NCBI GenBank assembly: GCA_963775085.1
Contig: CAVZHO010000005.1
Span: 62,001 to 126,000 of the forward strand
Direction: 5' to 3'
DNA: 64,000 bases
Source of the DNA: JAAFIP01 sp963775085
GTDB lineage: Bacteria > Pseudomonadota > Gammaproteobacteria > Burkholderiales > Burkholderiaceae_C
The position numbers and the translations under genes are program-made. Every line of letters begins with the position of its first letter. Position 1 is the stretch's first letter. This document shows, in pieces, positions 28,672-38,761 of this stretch. Below the pieces are notes generated by a model. That model was not told where the DNA came from. It did not search any database and saw nothing but the letters and a program-made list of their open reading frames with translations.

Positions 28672-28980
28672 CTAGCCTTTGCGCATCACCCACGCCAGCA
28701 GGCCCATGGACAACACAAAGCTGATCCACAGCGACGGCTCGGCTGTCAGTCCCAGCCAGGTGGCCAACTTGCCGCCCATCCCGATAAAAGCCAGGTTGAC
28801 ATACGCGGCCAGCAGCAGGCCAATAAACAAGCGATCTCCCCGCGTGGTCTCCAGCGGTAAAAAACCCTTGCGCAGGGTAGTGGGGGATTTGATTTCCCAT
28901 GCGGTCATGCCCACCAGCATTAACAAAATGCAAGTAAAGAATATCGCCACCGGCAGCGTCCAGGCCATCCAGTTAAACAT
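28672..28980 (-). CDS. glpU: Small membrane protein of the glycerol ABC system (DUF2160)
   Basis: A 102-residue protein with three hydrophobic helices. MFNWMAWTLPVAIFFTCILL and the motif MTAWEIKSP are typical of DUF2160, encoded between the permeases and the binding protein in glycerol importer operons. The function is not established; it could be an accessory membrane subunit. Confidence 0.8.
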   Translation of the reverse strand: MFNWMAWTLPVAIFFTCILLMLVGMTAWEIKSPTTLRKGFLPLETTRGDRLFIGLLLAAYVNLAFIGMGGKLATWLGLTAEPSLWISFVLSMGLLAWVMRKG

Positions 28981-28992
28981 GCTGCACCTCCA

Positions 28993-29797
28993 TTACACGC
29001 GCCCCATCGCAAAGCCTTTGGCGATGTAGTTGCGCACAAACCAGATCACAATCGCACCCGGCACAATCGTCAGCACGCCCGCAGCCGCCAGGGTGGCCCA
29101 GTCCATGCCGGAGGCCGACACGGTGCGCGTCATGGTGGCCACGATCGGCTTGGCGTTCACGCTGGTCAGGGTGCGCGCCAGCAGCAGTTCGACCCAGCTG
29201 AACATGAAGCAGAAAAATGCCGCCACCCCCACGCCCGCCTTGATCAGCGGTAAGAAAATGGTAATGAAAAAACGCGGGAAGGAATAGCCGTCGATATACG
29301 CAGTCTCGTCAATTTCACGCGGGATGCCGCTCATAAATCCCTCCAGAATCCACACCGCCAGTGGCACGTTAAACACCAGGTGCGCCAGCGCCACCGCCAG
29401 GTGCGTGTCCATCAGCCCCACGGTGGTGTAGAGCTGAAAAAACGGCAGCAAAAATACCGCAGGCGGCGTCATGCGGTTGGTCAGCAGCCAGAAAAACACA
29501 TGTTTGTCACCCAAGAAGCTGTAGCGCGAAAACGCGTAGGCGGCGGGCAGGGCCACCGTCAATGAGATCGCGGTATTGATCGTCACATAGATCAGGCTGT
29601 TGATATAGCCCGAATACCAGGAGCGATCTGTCAAGATGGTTTTGTAGTTGGCCCAGGTAAATTCCTGCGGCAATAGGGAGAAGCTGGCCAGGATTTCGCT
29701 ATTGGTTTTGAAGGACATGTTGACCATCCAGTAGATGGGCAACAAGGCGAAGATGAGATACGCCACTAAAAACAGCGACCGCTTTTGAAACTTCGGC

Positions 29798-29805
<8 letters not shown>
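28993..29805 (-). CDS. glpQ: Glycerol ABC transporter permease
   Basis: A 270-residue carbohydrate-type ABC permease (MalG-like) with six hydrophobic helices. The EAA loop, which contacts the ATPase, is at ETAYIDGYSFPRFFITIFLP. It overlaps the end of glpP by a few bases. Confidence 0.88.
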
Positions 29806-30687
<882 letters not shown>

Positions 30688-30691
<4 letters not shown>

Positions 30692-31764
30692 GACACGATC
30701 TCCTCGTTGCGGTAGATGCAGGTGTGCTCGCCCAGCACGCTGAGCCACACCGTGCTGCCCAGCGCCCACTGCGCCGTATTGACAGGCAGACGCGCCTTGA
30801 CGGTTTGTGCGCCGATGCGGGCGCTGAGAATGACATGGGTGCCGATGTCCTGCACCTGCATCACCGTCAAGGGCAGCGCACCCGGTGCACCCGGCTGCGC
30901 GAGGACCAGGTACTCTGGACGAATGCCCAGCTTGACCGGGCCGTCGGGCAGCGTGCGCCCGGACGGTAACCTGAGCTTGCTGCCTGCGACCAACAACGTG
31001 TCTAGCTCTACCAGTCCGGGCAAGAAATTCATCCCCGGGGAGCCGATGAAATGGCCAACAAAGGTGTGGCGCGGCCGCTCAAACAGCTCGGCTGCCGAGC
31101 CCATCTGTACCGCGCGGCCACGCGTCATCACGACCACCTGGTCGGCAAAAGTCAGTGCCTCGACCTGGTCGTGCGTGACGTAAATCAAGGTCAACCTGAG
31201 TTCATGGTGGATCTGCTTGAGCTTGCGGCGTAGTTGCCATTTCAGATGCGGGTCAATCACCGTGAGCGGCTCGTCAAACAACACCGCCGAGACATCCGGC
31301 CGTACCAGGCCACGGCCCAGCGATATTTTTTGCTTGGCATCGGCGGCAAGCCCGGCGGCGCGCTGGTTGAGCTGGCCACTCAGTTCCAGCATCTCGGCTA
31401 TCTCGCCCACACGCTTGTTAATTTGCGCTTTGGGCAGCTTGCGGTTGCGCAGCGGAAAGGCCAGGTTATCAAACACGGTCATGGTGTCGTAGATCACCGG
31501 AAACTGAAACACCTGAGCGATGTTGCGCTCCTGTGGCGTAGCGCGGGTCACGTCCCTGCCGTTAAAGCGCACGCTGCCCTGTGAAGGAGCCACCAGCCCC
31601 GACATGATGTTGAGCATGGTGGTCTTGCCGCAGCCCGACGGCCCCAGCAAGGCATAGGCACCACCATCTTCAAAAGTCATCTTCAAGGGCAGCAGGGCGT
31701 AGTCGCTGTCCTGCTTGGGTTGGGGTTTGTAGGCGTGGGCCAAGTCCAGTTCGATGCGTGCCAT
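30688..31764 (-). CDS. glpT: Glycerol ABC transporter ATPase with degenerate signature
   Basis: A 358-residue importer-type ATPase. Walker A GPSGCGKT (41-48), Q-loop Q87, Walker B VLFDEP (161-166) and the switch His198 (YVTHDQ) are normal. The LSGGQ signature is replaced by AGLAADAKQKISLGRG (137-152), which lacks the Ser-Gly-Gly core. A C-terminal TOBE-like domain follows. The start is ATG at 31764. It pairs with GlpS, which has the complementary defect. Confidence 0.9.
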
Positions 31765-31765
31765 G

Positions 31766-32839
31766 CTAGTACCCCGTGCCGCGTGCTGGGGCGTGCAGCA
31801 GCAGGCCCTGGGCATCAAACAAATAGACCTGCATTGGGCTGGCATGCAAGCTCAGTTGCTCTCCCAGTGCAAAATGGTGCACGCCCGTGAGCTGCACCAC
31901 CAGTTCACCCACCGAGGTGGAGGCATGGACAAAGGTGTCGGAGCCCGAAATCTCGGCCAGCTCGACCTGGCCTGGCAGGACCATGTCGCCCGCCTGGGCC
32001 TGCACCCGCAGCGCGCTGGCCCGTAGCCCGACGGTGAGCTGGCGCGTGGCCTGCGCGGGCAGTGGCATCGCCAGCAGTGGCCCGCCCACCAGTTGCACCC
32101 CACCGGTGCCCGGCGTGGCGGCCAGCAGATTCATGGGAGGGTCGCTGAAGGCACGGGCCACGCGCAGCGATTGGGGCTGGTGAAACACCTGCGCCGTAGG
32201 CCCGTATTGCAGCAACTCACCGGCATCCATCACGGCGGTATAGCCGCCAAGCAAAAGTGCCTCGCCAGGCTCGGTGGTGGCATAGATGATGGTCGAGTCC
32301 CCCGCCGCAAACAAAGCGCTAAGTTCATCGCGCAGCTCTTCGCGCAGTTTGTAATCCAGATTCACCAGTGGTTCGTCCAGCAACATCAGGGGCGCGCCTT
32401 TGGCTAAGGCCCGAGCCAAGGCGATGCGCTGTTGCTGCCCGCCGGATAGTTCAGCTGGATAGCGATCCAACAGCATCTCAATATGCAGTTTTTCGGCCAG
32501 TGCCTGCACTTGCTGTTCCACGCCCTTTTCACCGCGCAAACGCAATGGCGAGGCAATGTTGTCGTGTACCGTGAATGAAGGGTAGTTAATGAACTGCTGG
32601 TACACCATGGCGACATTGCGTTGGCGTACTGGCACGCCCACCACATCAGTACCGTCCACCAATACCTGTCCGGTCGAGGGCACATCCAGCCCGGCCATGA
32701 TGCGCATCAGGCTGGTTTTGCCTGCCTGGGTAGCGCCCAGCAGCACTGTCACGGCACTGCTGCGCGGCGCAATGCTCAGGTCATACAACCATGGCTGCAG
32801 TCCCACCCTTTTACTGATACCCTCAAGCGCTAATTGCAT
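31766..32839 (-). CDS. glpS: Glycerol ABC transporter ATPase lacking the switch histidine
   Basis: A 357-residue importer-type ATPase, first gene of the operon. Walker A GATQAGKT (35-42), Q81, the canonical signature LSGGQQQR (131-138) and Walker B LMLLDEP are present. The H-loop reads YATTEPGEA, with Thr189 where His is expected. A C-terminal TOBE-like domain carries GLRASALRV. It would form a heterodimer with GlpT. Confidence 0.9.
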   Translation of the reverse strand: MQLALEGISKRVGLQPWLYDLSIAPRSSAVTVLLGATQAGKTSLMRIMAGLDVPSTGQVLVDGTDVVGVPVRQRNVAMVYQQFINYPSFTVHDNIASPLRLRGEKGVEQQVQALAEKLHIEMLLDRYPAELSGGQQQRIALARALAKGAPLMLLDEPLVNLDYKLREELRDELSALFAAGDSTIIYATTEPGEALLLGGYTAVMDAGELLQYGPTAQVFHQPQSLRVARAFSDPPMNLLAATPGTGGVQLVGGPLLAMPLPAQATRQLTVGLRASALRVQAQAGDMVLPGQVELAEISGSDTFVHASTSVGELVVQLTGVHHFALGEQLSLHASPMQVYLFDAQGLLLHAPARGTGY

Positions 32840-32856
32840 CTTTTGTCTTTTAAAAA

Positions 32857-32876
32857 GCGTGCGTTACATCACGCAT
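32857..32876. promoter_or_regulatory. Palindromic operator candidate in the glpS/glpK intergenic region
   Basis: TGCGT-TACATC-ACGCA (32860-32875), set within a longer GCGTG...CACGC repeat, sits just upstream of glpS in the AT-rich 196-bp gap between the divergent glpS and glpK genes. It is a candidate site for a glycerol regulator; no glpR gene is present in the window. The rest of the gap is AT-rich with no gene. Confidence 0.4.
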
Positions 32877-33035
32877 AACTCTAAAAGTATTATTTAGTAA
32901 TATCAGTTTGAATGCTTTGTTTATGGATGTAAACCCTTTACCCAATTGTTTTTGTAATTTTTTGATTCGATGTATTCTTGCCGTCGAGTTAAAAGCAATC
33001 CCTGAGCATCTCCTTCCCTCATTTAAAACCCGTCT

Positions 33036-34703
33036 ATGACCTACTTACTCGCCTTGGACCAAGGCACGTCCAGCTCCCGCAGCATCGTATTTGACGCGCG
33101 CGGCCAAGTAGTGGCTACAGCGCAGCAAGAACTGACGCAAATCTACCCGCAACCCGGTTGGGTCGAGCATGACCCGATAGAGATTTGGCGCACGCAGTTG
33201 GCCACCGCCCGCGAGGTTTTGGTTAAGGCTGGCATCGCGGCCAAAGACGTACGCGCCATTGGCATCACCAACCAGCGCGAAACCACCGTGGTATGGAACC
33301 GCAAAACCGGCGTGCCGATCCACCACGCTATCGTCTGGCAAGACCGCAGAGCCGAGCCGACCTGCGCGGCCCTGCGCGAGCGCGGACTGGCCGACGAGAT
33401 TCAGCGTAAAACCGGACTCCTGGTTGATGCCTATTTCTCTGGCACCAAACTGAAATGGATTTTGGACAACGTACCCTTGGCCAGGCAACAGGCTGCCCAT
33501 GGCGAGCTGGCCTTTGGCACGGTGGACAGTTGGTTGCTGTGGCAGCTTACCGGCGGCGCAGTGCATGCCACCGATGTGAGCAACGCCTCCCGCACCATGC
33601 TGTTTAACGTGCGTAGCAACCAGTGGGATGCCGAGTTGCTGCAAGCGCTGGACATCCCTTCAAATATGCTGCCCAGTATCAAGCCGTCAAGTGCGTTGTA
33701 TGGCGACACCTCGCCTGAGCTGCTGGGCCACGCTATTCCTATCGGCGGTGTGGCGGGCGACCAGCAGAGCGCCCTGTTTGGCCAGGCCTGCTTCAAGGCG
33801 GGCATGGTGAAAAACACCTACGGTACGGGCTGCTTTATGTTGATGCATACGGGCGACAAGTTTCAAACCTCGCACAATGGTTTGATCACCACCAGCGCGG
33901 CGCAAATTACCCCCACGCTGGTCGCTGCGCGTACTGCGCTGCCCCCCGAGGGGGCGCGGCCTGGCTTGGGGCGGCCCGGCGCGGTGCAAATGACCCCCAC
34001 GCTGGGCGCTACGCGTACTTCGCTGCCCCCCGAGGGGGCGCGGCCTGGCTTGGGGCGGCCCGGCGCGCAGGCCCTGCACGGCGCGCCACAGTTCGCGCTG
34101 GAGGGCAGCGTGTTTGTCGGCGGCGCAGTGGTGCAGTGGCTGCGCGACGGCCTGCATGCGATCCAAAGCAGCGGTGAAGTGCAGGCCCTGGCGCAAAGCG
34201 TACCCGACGCGGGCGGCGTGATGATGGTGCCAGCCTTTACCGGCCTGGGCGCGCCCTACTGGCAACCCGATGCGCGCGGAACGATCACGGGCCTGACCCG
34301 CGGCAGTACGGTGGCGCACATCGCCCGCGCGGCGCTGGAGAGCATTGCCTACCAAAGCGCCGCTCTGCTGCTGGCCATGGGCCGTGACGCGGTGGCAGCA
34401 GGCGGTGCGGCAGTGGCTGAACTGCGGGTGGACGGCGGGGCTTGCGTGAATGATCTGTTGATGCAGTTTCAGGCAGACTTGCTGGGCATCCCTGTCGTGC
34501 GTCCATTGATTACAGAAACGACGGCGCTGGGTGCGGCGTACCTGGCAGGTTTGGCCACCGGCGTATACGCCAGCACCGATGAGCTGGAGGCGCTGTGGCG
34601 TGCTGAGCGGCGCTTTGTGCCCACGCTGGATCGCGTGCGAGCCCAGGAGCTGATGGCCCGTTGGGAGTATGCCGTGCGCCAGACCACGGTCAGCAGAGTC
34701 TGA
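33036..34703 (+). CDS. glpK: Glycerol kinase with in-frame repeat insertion
   Basis: A 555-residue FGGY-family kinase making glycerol-3-phosphate. Motifs: LALDQGTSSSRSIVFD, GWVEHDP, NQRETTVVW, GTVDSWLLWQL, GVAGDQQSALFGQ, and GLGAPYWQPDARG. Residues 290-345 are a 2 x 28-residue repeat between HNGLITTSA and the ALEGSVFVGG strand, where family members have a short loop. Without it the protein would be 499 residues, the normal size. The insertion is at a surface-loop position by homology, so activity may be retained. It is divergent from the importer operon. Confidence 0.93.
   Translation: MTYLLALDQGTSSSRSIVFDARGQVVATAQQELTQIYPQPGWVEHDPIEIWRTQLATAREVLVKAGIAAKDVRAIGITNQRETTVVWNRKTGVPIHHAIVWQDRRAEPTCAALRERGLADEIQRKTGLLVDAYFSGTKLKWILDNVPLARQQAAHGELAFGTVDSWLLWQLTGGAVHATDVSNASRTMLFNVRSNQWDAELLQALDIPSNMLPSIKPSSALYGDTSPELLGHAIPIGGVAGDQQSALFGQACFKAGMVKNTYGTGCFMLMHTGDKFQTSHNGLITTSAAQITPTLVAARTALPPEGARPGLGRPGAVQMTPTLGATRTSLPPEGARPGLGRPGAQALHGAPQFALEGSVFVGGAVVQWLRDGLHAIQSSGEVQALAQSVPDAGGVMMVPAFTGLGAPYWQPDARGTITGLTRGSTVAHIARAALESIAYQSAALLLAMGRDAVAAGGAAVAELRVDGGACVNDLLMQFQADLLGIPVVRPLITETTALGAAYLAGLATGVYASTDELEALWRAERRFVPTLDRVRAQELMARWEYAVRQTTVSRV
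33903..34070 (+). repeat. Family B repeat, 84-bp tandem pair inside glpK
   Basis: Two consecutive 84-bp units (33903-33986, 33987-34070) with about seven differences. Each contains GCTGCCCCCCGAGGGGGCGC followed by GGCCTGGCTTGGGGCGGCCC. Each codes for a 28-residue Pro-Gly-Arg-rich segment containing LPPEGARPGLGRPGA. Unit length is a multiple of three. Confidence 0.92.
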
Positions 34704-34735
34704 TGCACGCCCTGGTATTCAAGGCGGCACTCCAT

Positions 34736-34794
34736 TAGCTACATATTTAATAGCTGCTTACGCAATATACTATTGGGTTAGGGCCTGTTTTTTA
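34736..34794 (+). repeat. Family A repeat, copy A7
   Basis: AGCTA...TAGCT hairpin, then CGCAATA-TAC-TATTG in place of the GTCC/GGAC hairpin, then GGGCCTGTTTTT. The second stem is still paired although its sequence is replaced. It lies between glpK and proC. Confidence 0.78.
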
Positions 34795-34839
34795 TAGGAT
34801 AGCAGTTATCGTATACAGCCCCCGCAAAGTGAGACTGCC

Positions 34840-35652
34840 ATGAGTGAAAAAATAGCCTTTATCGGCGGCGGCAATATGGCCAGCGCCATCATCAGCGGCC
34901 TGGTAAGACAGGGCATGCGCGCCACGCAGATCCTGGTGGTCGAACCACTGGCAGAGCAATGCGACAAACTCAAAACCGACCTGGGTATTGAATCGTTCAG
35001 CGCCGCCAACAACATGTTGGCAGCGGCTCATCTGGTGGTTTGGGCCGTCAAACCGCAAATGTTCAAAGAGGCCGCACAGGCCACCCGCGTGCATACGCAA
35101 GCGGCGCTGCATTTGAGTGTGGCCGCAGGCATCCGCTCGGACAGTATTGCCCAGTGGTTGGATACAGAGCGTGTAGTGCGCAGCATGCCCAATACGCCTG
35201 CGCTGATTGGCAAAGGCATTACCGCCTCGTTCCCTCGCGCAGCGGTAACGGACGCAGACCGTAAAACCGTCGAGCGTGTCATCAGCACCACGGGGGAGCA
35301 TGTGTGGCTGGACAACGAGGAGCAGTTGGATGCCGTGACGGCACTGTCCGGTTCCGGCCCTGCCTATGTGTTTTACTTTATCGAGGCCATGGTGCAAGCC
35401 GGGCGCGATATGGGCTTGTCTACAGAGCAGGCTACCCAGCTGGCCAAGGCCACTTTTACCGGTGCTTCGGAATTGGCACGCACCTCGAACGAGCCCGTGG
35501 AGGTGCTGCGCCAACGCGTCACCTCCAAAGGCGGCACCACCTATGCAGCGATCACGTCGATGCAGCAAGATCAGGTAGACACACTCTTCATACGCGCCAT
35601 GCACGAAGCCAAACGCAGAGCGAAAGAACTGGGTGACGAGTTCGGCGCTTGA
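34840..35652 (+). CDS. proC: Pyrroline-5-carboxylate reductase
   Basis: A 270-residue NAD(P)H-dependent enzyme for the last step of proline synthesis. The Rossmann motif IAFIGGGNMASAIISGL is at the N-terminus, with MPNTPALIGKGIT, and the conserved ALSGSGPAYVFYFIEAM and VTSKGGTTYAAI in the dimerisation domain. Confidence 0.95.
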   Translation: MSEKIAFIGGGNMASAIISGLVRQGMRATQILVVEPLAEQCDKLKTDLGIESFSAANNMLAAAHLVVWAVKPQMFKEAAQATRVHTQAALHLSVAAGIRSDSIAQWLDTERVVRSMPNTPALIGKGITASFPRAAVTDADRKTVERVISTTGEHVWLDNEEQLDAVTALSGSGPAYVFYFIEAMVQAGRDMGLSTEQATQLAKATFTGASELARTSNEPVEVLRQRVTSKGGTTYAAITSMQQDQVDTLFIRAMHEAKRRAKELGDEFGA

Positions 35653-35655
35653 AAA

Positions 35656-36270
35656 TTAAACCGGACGCGTGTCGATAAAACTCTGGCGCTGCACCAGTTT
35701 TTCGTCCAATTTGGCCAGATTAGGGTAGTCGGCGCGCCAGTTGATTTGGGGAAAGCGAAAGTCCAAATACCCCAGCACACAGCCTACGGCAATATCGGCC
35801 AGACTAAAGTGAATGCCTGCGCAATAGGCCTTCTCGCCCAGGCCTTGGCTGACGGATTTCATACTGGTGGTGATCTTGCCCATCTGGCGATCAATCCAGG
35901 CCTGGCTGCGCTGCTCGGTGCTGCGGCCCGGCCAGGTGGCCTCCAGGCGCGCCAAAATAGCGGCATCCAGCACTCCATCGGCCAGCGCTTCCCAGGTTTT
36001 CACCTCGGCGCGTTCGCGGCCCGAGGCCGGAATAAGCTTGCCCACAGGCGACAAGGTGTCTATATATTCCACAATCACCCGCGAGTCAAACAGCGCCTCG
36101 CCCCCCTCCATCACCAGGCAAGGCACCTTGCCCAAGGGGTTGGATTCAGAAATCTTGGTGGTGGCTGACCACACATCTTCCGCAACAAATTGAAAGTCTA
36201 ATTTCTTCTCAGCCATCACGATGCGCACTTTGCGTGCGTAGGGGCTGGTAACCGCGCCAATCAATTTCAT
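35656..36270 (-). CDS. Glutathione S-transferase family protein
   Basis: A 204-residue protein with an N-terminal thioredoxin-fold GST domain (SPYARKVRIVMAEKKLDF; SNPLGKVPCLV with the cis-Pro; glutathione contact in LFDSRVIVEYID) and a helical C-terminal domain. It resembles YibF-like GSTs. The substrate is unknown. It is convergent with proC, the two stops being about 3 bp apart. Confidence 0.88.
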   Translation of the reverse strand: MKLIGAVTSPYARKVRIVMAEKKLDFQFVAEDVWSATTKISESNPLGKVPCLVMEGGEALFDSRVIVEYIDTLSPVGKLIPASGRERAEVKTWEALADGVLDAAILARLEATWPGRSTEQRSQAWIDRQMGKITTSMKSVSQGLGEKAYCAGIHFSLADIAVGCVLGYLDFRFPQINWRADYPNLAKLDEKLVQRQSFIDTRPV

Positions 36271-36471
36271 AGAGGTTGCTTTTTAAGTGGAAATGTTCTA
36301 GTTGAAAATCATTTTAGGGCATTCCGGAGTCGCAGAGCAAACCCAAACCCTCAGCATGTGCGACACTTTTCATTACAAATGCCAGCGTCACGCGCCAATC
36401 CAGGTTAGGCAGACCTCTAACTTTAGACGCGACAAGCCAACCCACACCAAGCTAATGAGAAAATACGACCC

Positions 36472-37152
36472 ATGAGCACCACCTACCGCATCGCCCCCTC
36501 CATCCTCGCCGCCGACTTTGCCCGTTTGGGCGAAGAGGTGAAAAACGTCATTGCCGCAGGCGCGGACTGGATCCACTTTGACGTGATGGACAACCATTAC
36601 GTGCCCAACCTCACCTTCGGCCCGATGATCTGCCAGGCCATCAAGCCACATGCCAAAACGGCCGATGGCAAGGCCGTGACGATGGACGTGCACCTGATGG
36701 TGCAGCCTGTGGATGCACTGGCCGAGGCCTTTGCGCAGGCCGGCGCCGACATCATCAGCTTTCACCCCGACGCCAGCGGCCATGTGCACCGCAGCATCCA
36801 GGCGATTCGCAGCAAGGGCTGCAAGCCGGGCCTGGTGTTTAATCCGGCCGAGCCCCTGGACGTGCTGGACTGGGTAATTGACGATATCGACCTCATTATG
36901 GTCATGAGTGTGAACCCTGGCTTTGGCGGGCAATCCTTTATTGATAGTGCCCTGCGCAAAATAGAGGCTATCCGCAAGCGCATCGATGCGAGCGGTAAAG
37001 ACATCCGTCTGGAGGTAGACGGCGGCATCAAGGCCGACAACATCCGCCGCGTGGCCGATGCGGGGGCCGATACCTTTGTGGCGGGCAGCGCGATATTTGG
37101 CAAACCCAACTACAAGGCGGTGGTAGACCAGATGCGTGCGGCCCTGCGTTAA
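36472..37152 (+). CDS. rpe: Ribulose-phosphate 3-epimerase
   Basis: A 226-residue TIM-barrel epimerase of the pentose phosphate and Calvin cycles. Motifs: IAPSILAADFARLGEEV, the metal-binding His/Asp in WIHFDVMDNHYVPNL, VMSVNPGFGGQSF, and LEVDGGI. It is upstream of gph and trpE as in related Comamonadaceae, here with an enoyl-CoA hydratase gene inserted on the opposite strand. Confidence 0.95.
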   Translation: MSTTYRIAPSILAADFARLGEEVKNVIAAGADWIHFDVMDNHYVPNLTFGPMICQAIKPHAKTADGKAVTMDVHLMVQPVDALAEAFAQAGADIISFHPDASGHVHRSIQAIRSKGCKPGLVFNPAEPLDVLDWVIDDIDLIMVMSVNPGFGGQSFIDSALRKIEAIRKRIDASGKDIRLEVDGGIKADNIRRVADAGADTFVAGSAIFGKPNYKAVVDQMRAALR

Positions 37153-37167
37153 CGCAAGGCTTTTCGA

Positions 37168-37980
37168 CTACTTCCCAAACGCGCCGTGCCGCCCCTCGCC
37201 TGCACTAAAGCGCGCCGCGCCCTTGGTGCCCTCACTACTGCGCAAGGTAGCCAAGCCCTTGGTAAATTCCTGTGCCATCGCAGCATGTTGCTCTAGCCCC
37301 CACTGCGCCATGGCGCTGGCGCGGTCTGAGCGGACGCAGGTTTGCGGGAAGGCGGCAATCTCGCGCGCCAGAGCTTGCGCGGCCGCCAGCGCTTGACCCG
37401 CAGGTACTACGCGATTAGCCAGGCCGATGGCCAGCGCCTCGGGCGCGGCGACGGCGCGACCCGTCAAAATCAAATCCATCGCCCGTGCGTGGCCAATCAG
37501 CCGCGGCAGGCGCACGGTGCCGCCATCAATCAGCGGCACGCCCCAGCGACGGCAAAACACGCCCATCTGCGCGTCCTCCTCCATCACGCGCATGTCGCAC
37601 CACAACGCCAGCTCCAGGCCACCAGCTACGGCATAGCCCATTACAGCGGCGATGACGGGTTTGCTCAATTGCAAGCGGCTGGGCCCCATCGGGCCGATGG
37701 CCTGCATGTCTTCATGCAGTGGGTTGGCGCGCGACTGCGGGCCCAAGCCTACGGACAAGGCTTTCAAATCCGCCCCTGCGCAAAACGTGCCGCCAACACC
37801 TGCCAGCACGGCCACATCTGCCTGTGGATCGGCATCAAAGGCCATGAAGGCGTTATGCAGTGCCAGCGCCGTGGGGCCGTCCACGGCATTGCGGGCCTGC
37901 GGGCGGTTGATCAGTACGGTGGTCACGCGGTCTTGGGTGTGGACTTGGATAAACATGGTGCTGGCTTGCGCTGTGGTCAT
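37168..37980 (-). CDS. Enoyl-CoA hydratase/isomerase family protein
   Basis: A 270-residue crotonase-fold protein. The oxyanion-hole segments are VGGTFCAGADLKAL and YAVAGGLELALWCDMRV, and the active-site region is CRRWGVPLIDGGTVRLPRLIG. The specific substrate is unknown. It starts at 37980; an internal ATG at 37956 is also possible. A TGCGTTAACGCA palindrome overlaps the rpe stop just beyond its 3' end. Confidence 0.85.
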   Translation of the reverse strand: MTTAQASTMFIQVHTQDRVTTVLINRPQARNAVDGPTALALHNAFMAFDADPQADVAVLAGVGGTFCAGADLKALSVGLGPQSRANPLHEDMQAIGPMGPSRLQLSKPVIAAVMGYAVAGGLELALWCDMRVMEEDAQMGVFCRRWGVPLIDGGTVRLPRLIGHARAMDLILTGRAVAAPEALAIGLANRVVPAGQALAAAQALAREIAAFPQTCVRSDRASAMAQWGLEQHAAMAQEFTKGLATLRSSEGTKGAARFSAGEGRHGAFGK

Positions 37981-38048
37981 GCATTTATCATACGCAGTTC
38001 AGCCATGCGGCGCTCGCATGGCTGCTACCCAAACTACGATACTTCCCT

Positions 38049-38738
38049 ATGACACACAAGTTTCAGGCCGCGATGGTTGACCTGGATGGCACCCTGATCG
38101 ACACCCTGGGTGATTTTGAAGTGGCACTCAATCTGATGCTGGCTGATTTTGGCCATGCTGCCGTGGACCGAGCCTTTGTCGAACGCACGGTGGGCAAGGG
38201 GGGCGAGTATTTGATTGCAAGCACCTTAAAATATATACAAAACAGACCCGTAGTCCTTGAAGACGGGACAAAGTTAGCTATACAAAATATAGCGTTTGAT
38301 CTTGCGTACATCCGTTATGAGCACCATTACCAAACCATCAACGGGCAGGCCAGCGAGGTCTATGCAGGCGTAATACAGGGCCTTCAGCGCATGCAGATGG
38401 CCGGATTCAAGCTGGCCTGTCTGACCAACAAGCCCACCGCCTTTGCCATCCCGCTGCTCCAGGCCAAAGGCTTGGACGGCTACTTCAGTCAGGTGTTTGG
38501 CGGCGATGCGTTTGCGTTAAAAAAACCCGACCCGCTGCCTCTGCTCAAAACCTGTGAGGCACTGGGCACCCTGCCCGCGCAGACGCTGATGATTGGTGAC
38601 AGCAGCAATGATGCACAGGCGGCGCGGGCGGCGGGGTGCCCCCTGGTGCTGGTAACCTATGGGTACAACCACGGCGAAGATATCCGCCAGGAGCGCGCCA
38701 TCGCGCACGTGGATTCTTTGGCCGAACTGGTTTTTTAA
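38049..38738 (+). CDS. gph: Phosphoglycolate phosphatase with repeat insertion
   Basis: A 229-residue HAD-superfamily phosphatase. The nucleophile motif is MVDLDGTLIDT (D11, D13). The LTNKP motif and the C-terminal MIGDSSNDAQAARAAGC follow. It clears 2-phosphoglycolate and is in the usual rpe-gph-trpE neighbourhood. Residues of about 60-83 in the cap domain (YIQNRPVVLEDGTKLAIQNI) are encoded by family A copy A8, lengthening the cap. Confidence 0.9.
   Translation: MTHKFQAAMVDLDGTLIDTLGDFEVALNLMLADFGHAAVDRAFVERTVGKGGEYLIASTLKYIQNRPVVLEDGTKLAIQNIAFDLAYIRYEHHYQTINGQASEVYAGVIQGLQRMQMAGFKLACLTNKPTAFAIPLLQAKGLDGYFSQVFGGDAFALKKPDPLPLLKTCEALGTLPAQTLMIGDSSNDAQAARAAGCPLVLVTYGYNHGEDIRQERAIAHVDSLAELVF
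38226..38293 (-). repeat. Family A repeat, copy A8, in frame inside gph
   Basis: Antisense orientation: GTCC...GGGAC (38253-38268), then GCTATACAAAATATAGC (38277-38293), identical to the same hairpin in copy A4. It is read in the same frame as A4, giving LAIQNIA. ACAAAG replaces the consensus stretch that contains TAA. Confidence 0.88.
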
Positions 38739-38761
38739 AACACCGGGCCAGCGCGCCCCAC

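Noticed and set aside
33903..34070. Tandem repeat in glpK considered as a CRISPR-like array
   Set aside because: There are only two adjacent units with no spacers, and they code in frame within GlpK.
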